Assembly: GCA_025210745.1 (NCBI GenBank) | Contig: JAOARC010000012.1 | Span: 24,248-88,247 of the forward strand | DNA: 64,000 nt | DNA from: Bacteriovoracaceae bacterium | GTDB taxonomy: Bacteria; Bdellovibrionota; Bacteriovoracia; Bacteriovoracales; Bacteriovoracaceae | Direction: 5' to 3' | Part shown: positions 62,952-64,000 of the stretch, in pieces | Numbering within the stretch: position 1 is the first letter of the stretch | How the letters are laid out: every line of letters starts with the position of its first letter | Position numbers and translations under genes: made by a program | The notes under the pieces: generated by a model | The model's input: the letters and a program-made list of their open reading frames with translations, nothing else | What the model was told of the DNA's origin: nothing | Databases searched by the model: none

Positions 62952-64000
62952 TTATCTTTTGATTATTGCACTAACTTTTTTTGTTGTGTCTTTTTTTTCG
63001 ATGATCATTGAATGATCATGGCTATGCCCGTGGTTATGTCCATCATGCATATGATCATGTCCACCGTGGTGAGACTTAACTGCAATATGTGGTGCAATTA
63101 CTAATGATACAATTGAAGTTAACTTAATTAAAATATTCATAGAAGGCCCTGAAGTATCTTTGAATGGATCCCCTACTGTATCTCCAGTTACTGAAGCTTT
63201 ATGTGGCTCAGATCCTTTGTACTCCATCTTTCCATTGATCATAACACCTTTTTCAAAAGACTTCTTAGCATTATCCCAAGCTCCACCAGCGTTGTTTTGG
63301 AAAATTCCCATTAAAACACCTGAAACTGTGATACCTGCAAGCATACCACCAAGAACTTCTGGTCCAAAAGTGAAACCAACAAATACAGGTGCGATTAAAG
63401 CGATTGCTCCAGGAAGCATCATTTCTTTAATTGAAGCGTTAGTTGAGATCTCAACACACTTATCATACTCAGGAGTTGCTTTATATTCCATAATTCCTGG
63501 AATCTCTTTAAATTGTCTTCTTACTTCTTTAACCATTTCCATTGCTGCTCTACCAACTGCAGCAATAGCAAGTGCAGAGAAGATAAATGGGATCATCCCA
63601 CCAATGAATAAACCAGCTAAAACATCTGCTTTATAAATATCGATTGAATCAATTCCAGCAAGACCAACAAATGCAGCAAATAAAGCTAGAGCTGTTAATG
63701 CCGCAGAAGCGATTGCAAAACCTTTACCTGTAGCAGCTGTAGTGTTTCCAACAGCATCTAAGATATCTGTTCTTTGCCTAACTTCTTCAGGAAGTCCACT
63801 CATCTCAGCAATACCACCAGCGTTATCAGCAATTGGTCCAAAAGCATCAATTGCAAGTTGCATAGCTGTTGTTGCCATCATCCCAGAAGCTGCAATTGCA
63901 ACCCCATAAAGACCTGCAAAATAGAAAGAACCATAGATCCCAGCAGCTAATACGATAATTGGTAAAACAGTTGATTCCATACCGATAGATAAACCACCAA
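62952..64000 (-). CDS. hppA: Membrane-bound ion-pumping pyrophosphatase, 5' cut by the window edge
   Basis: The C-terminal half (about 349 residues) of a membrane pyrophosphatase that couples PPi hydrolysis to H+ or Na+ pumping. Core motifs include [44 protein letters not shown] followed by Ala as in K+-dependent members, [12 protein letters not shown] and [22 protein letters not shown]. The reading frame is open to the window end; the true start is outside. The C-terminus is unusual: after the last helix come about 45 residues with ten His ([19 protein letters not shown]...), a probable metal-binding tail. Confidence 0.95.
   Translation of the reverse strand, partial: GGLSIGMESTVLPIIVLAAGIYGSFYFAGLYGVAIAASGMMATTAMQLAIDAFGPIADNAGGIAEMSGLPEEVRQRTDILDAVGNTTAATGKGFAIASAALTALALFAAFVGLAGIDSIDIYKADVLAGLFIGGMIPFIFSALAIAAVGRAAMEMVKEVRRQFKEIPGIMEYKATPEYDKCVEISTNASIKEMMLPGAIALIAPVFVGFTFGPEVLGGMLAGITVSGVLMGIFQNNAGGAWDNAKKSFEKGVMINGKMEYKGSEPHKASVTGDTVGDPFKDTSGPSMNILIKLTSIVSLVIAPHIAVKSHHGGHDHMHDGHNHGHSHDHSMIIEKKDTTKKVSAIIKR

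Noticed and set aside
63160..63636. 158-residue open frame antisense to hppA
   Set aside because: Shadow of a well-conserved pyrophosphatase; Ile/Pro/Ser-rich sequence without domain or ribosome-binding site.

Overview
The window is about 31-33 % G+C, densely packed and free of insertion sequences, rRNA, tRNA or CRISPR arrays. It looks like the chromosome of a Gram-negative bacterium: SecDF-YajC, TatA, TolC/RND efflux, an outer-membrane phospholipase and many lipoproteins. The low G+C, the load of secreted hydrolases (two subtilases, a large zinc metalloprotease lipoprotein, an M14 carboxypeptidase, an alkaline phosphatase, phospholipase A1) and the many unrecognised surface lipoproteins suggest a Bacteriovorax/Halobacteriovorax-type predator (Bdellovibrionota). 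That placement is inference from gene content, not from a marker-gene tree.

Layout. 1-4.1 kb: a frameshifted D-lactate dehydrogenase remnant, two CBS-domain proteins around a single-domain globin, then a beta-CASP ribonuclease overlapping an ATP-cone/Mrr-type nuclease. 4.1-12.4 kb: an HU/IHF protein, a Cys-rich lipoprotein, and a housekeeping run on the minus strand: queA-tgt-yajC-tatA, a terminator, then secD-secF and a small membrane protein. 12.4-25 kb: an accessory surface block with two seven-bladed beta-propeller lipoproteins, an FGE-fold lipoprotein, a Cys-rich prepilin-like protein with a secreted partner, a 1390-residue lipoprotein and two putative beta-barrels. 25-35 kb: metabolic and envelope genes (2OG oxygenase, YggS, SRPBCC protein, glpX, PilZ, pgsA, serB, LRR protein, alkaline phosphatase, MscS channel). 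35-39.6 kb: subtilase, phospholipase A1, Rsm22-like protein, citrate synthase. 39.9-49.7 kb: a three-repeat secreted protein behind a sigma-54-type promoter, two small envelope genes, a coupled pair (unknown 1056-residue secreted protein plus a 956-residue subtilase) and a Tyr-rich lipoprotein. 49.8-51.8 kb: sfsA, a NadD-like gene and a toxin-antitoxin pair with a palindromic operator. 51.8-56.4 kb: a beta-barrel and a 1239-residue metalloprotease behind a second sigma-54-type promoter. 56.6-64 kb: a tetR-RND-tolC efflux operon with two operator-like repeats, an M14 carboxypeptidase, and a membrane pyrophosphatase cut by the window edge.

Regulation. The two sigma-54-type promoters (GG-N10-GC) both lie about 130 bp from a near-identical dyad, TGACAC(T/C)AGTG, and both have the decamer TACTTAGGTT upstream in the same orientation. 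This suggests one enhancer-binding protein controls the repeat protein and the metalloprotease operon. A CCGATA element resembling the FliA (sigma-28) -10 box precedes several surface-lipoprotein genes. Several genes without a Shine-Dalgarno sequence have a -10 box 6-9 nt before the start codon, suggesting leaderless messages. Four convergent gene pairs share their stop codons. No intergenic stretch exceeds about 300 bp; the longest (19619-19903, 39631-39913, 4422-4673, 36227-36474, 56362-56603) hold the promoter and operator-like elements listed.
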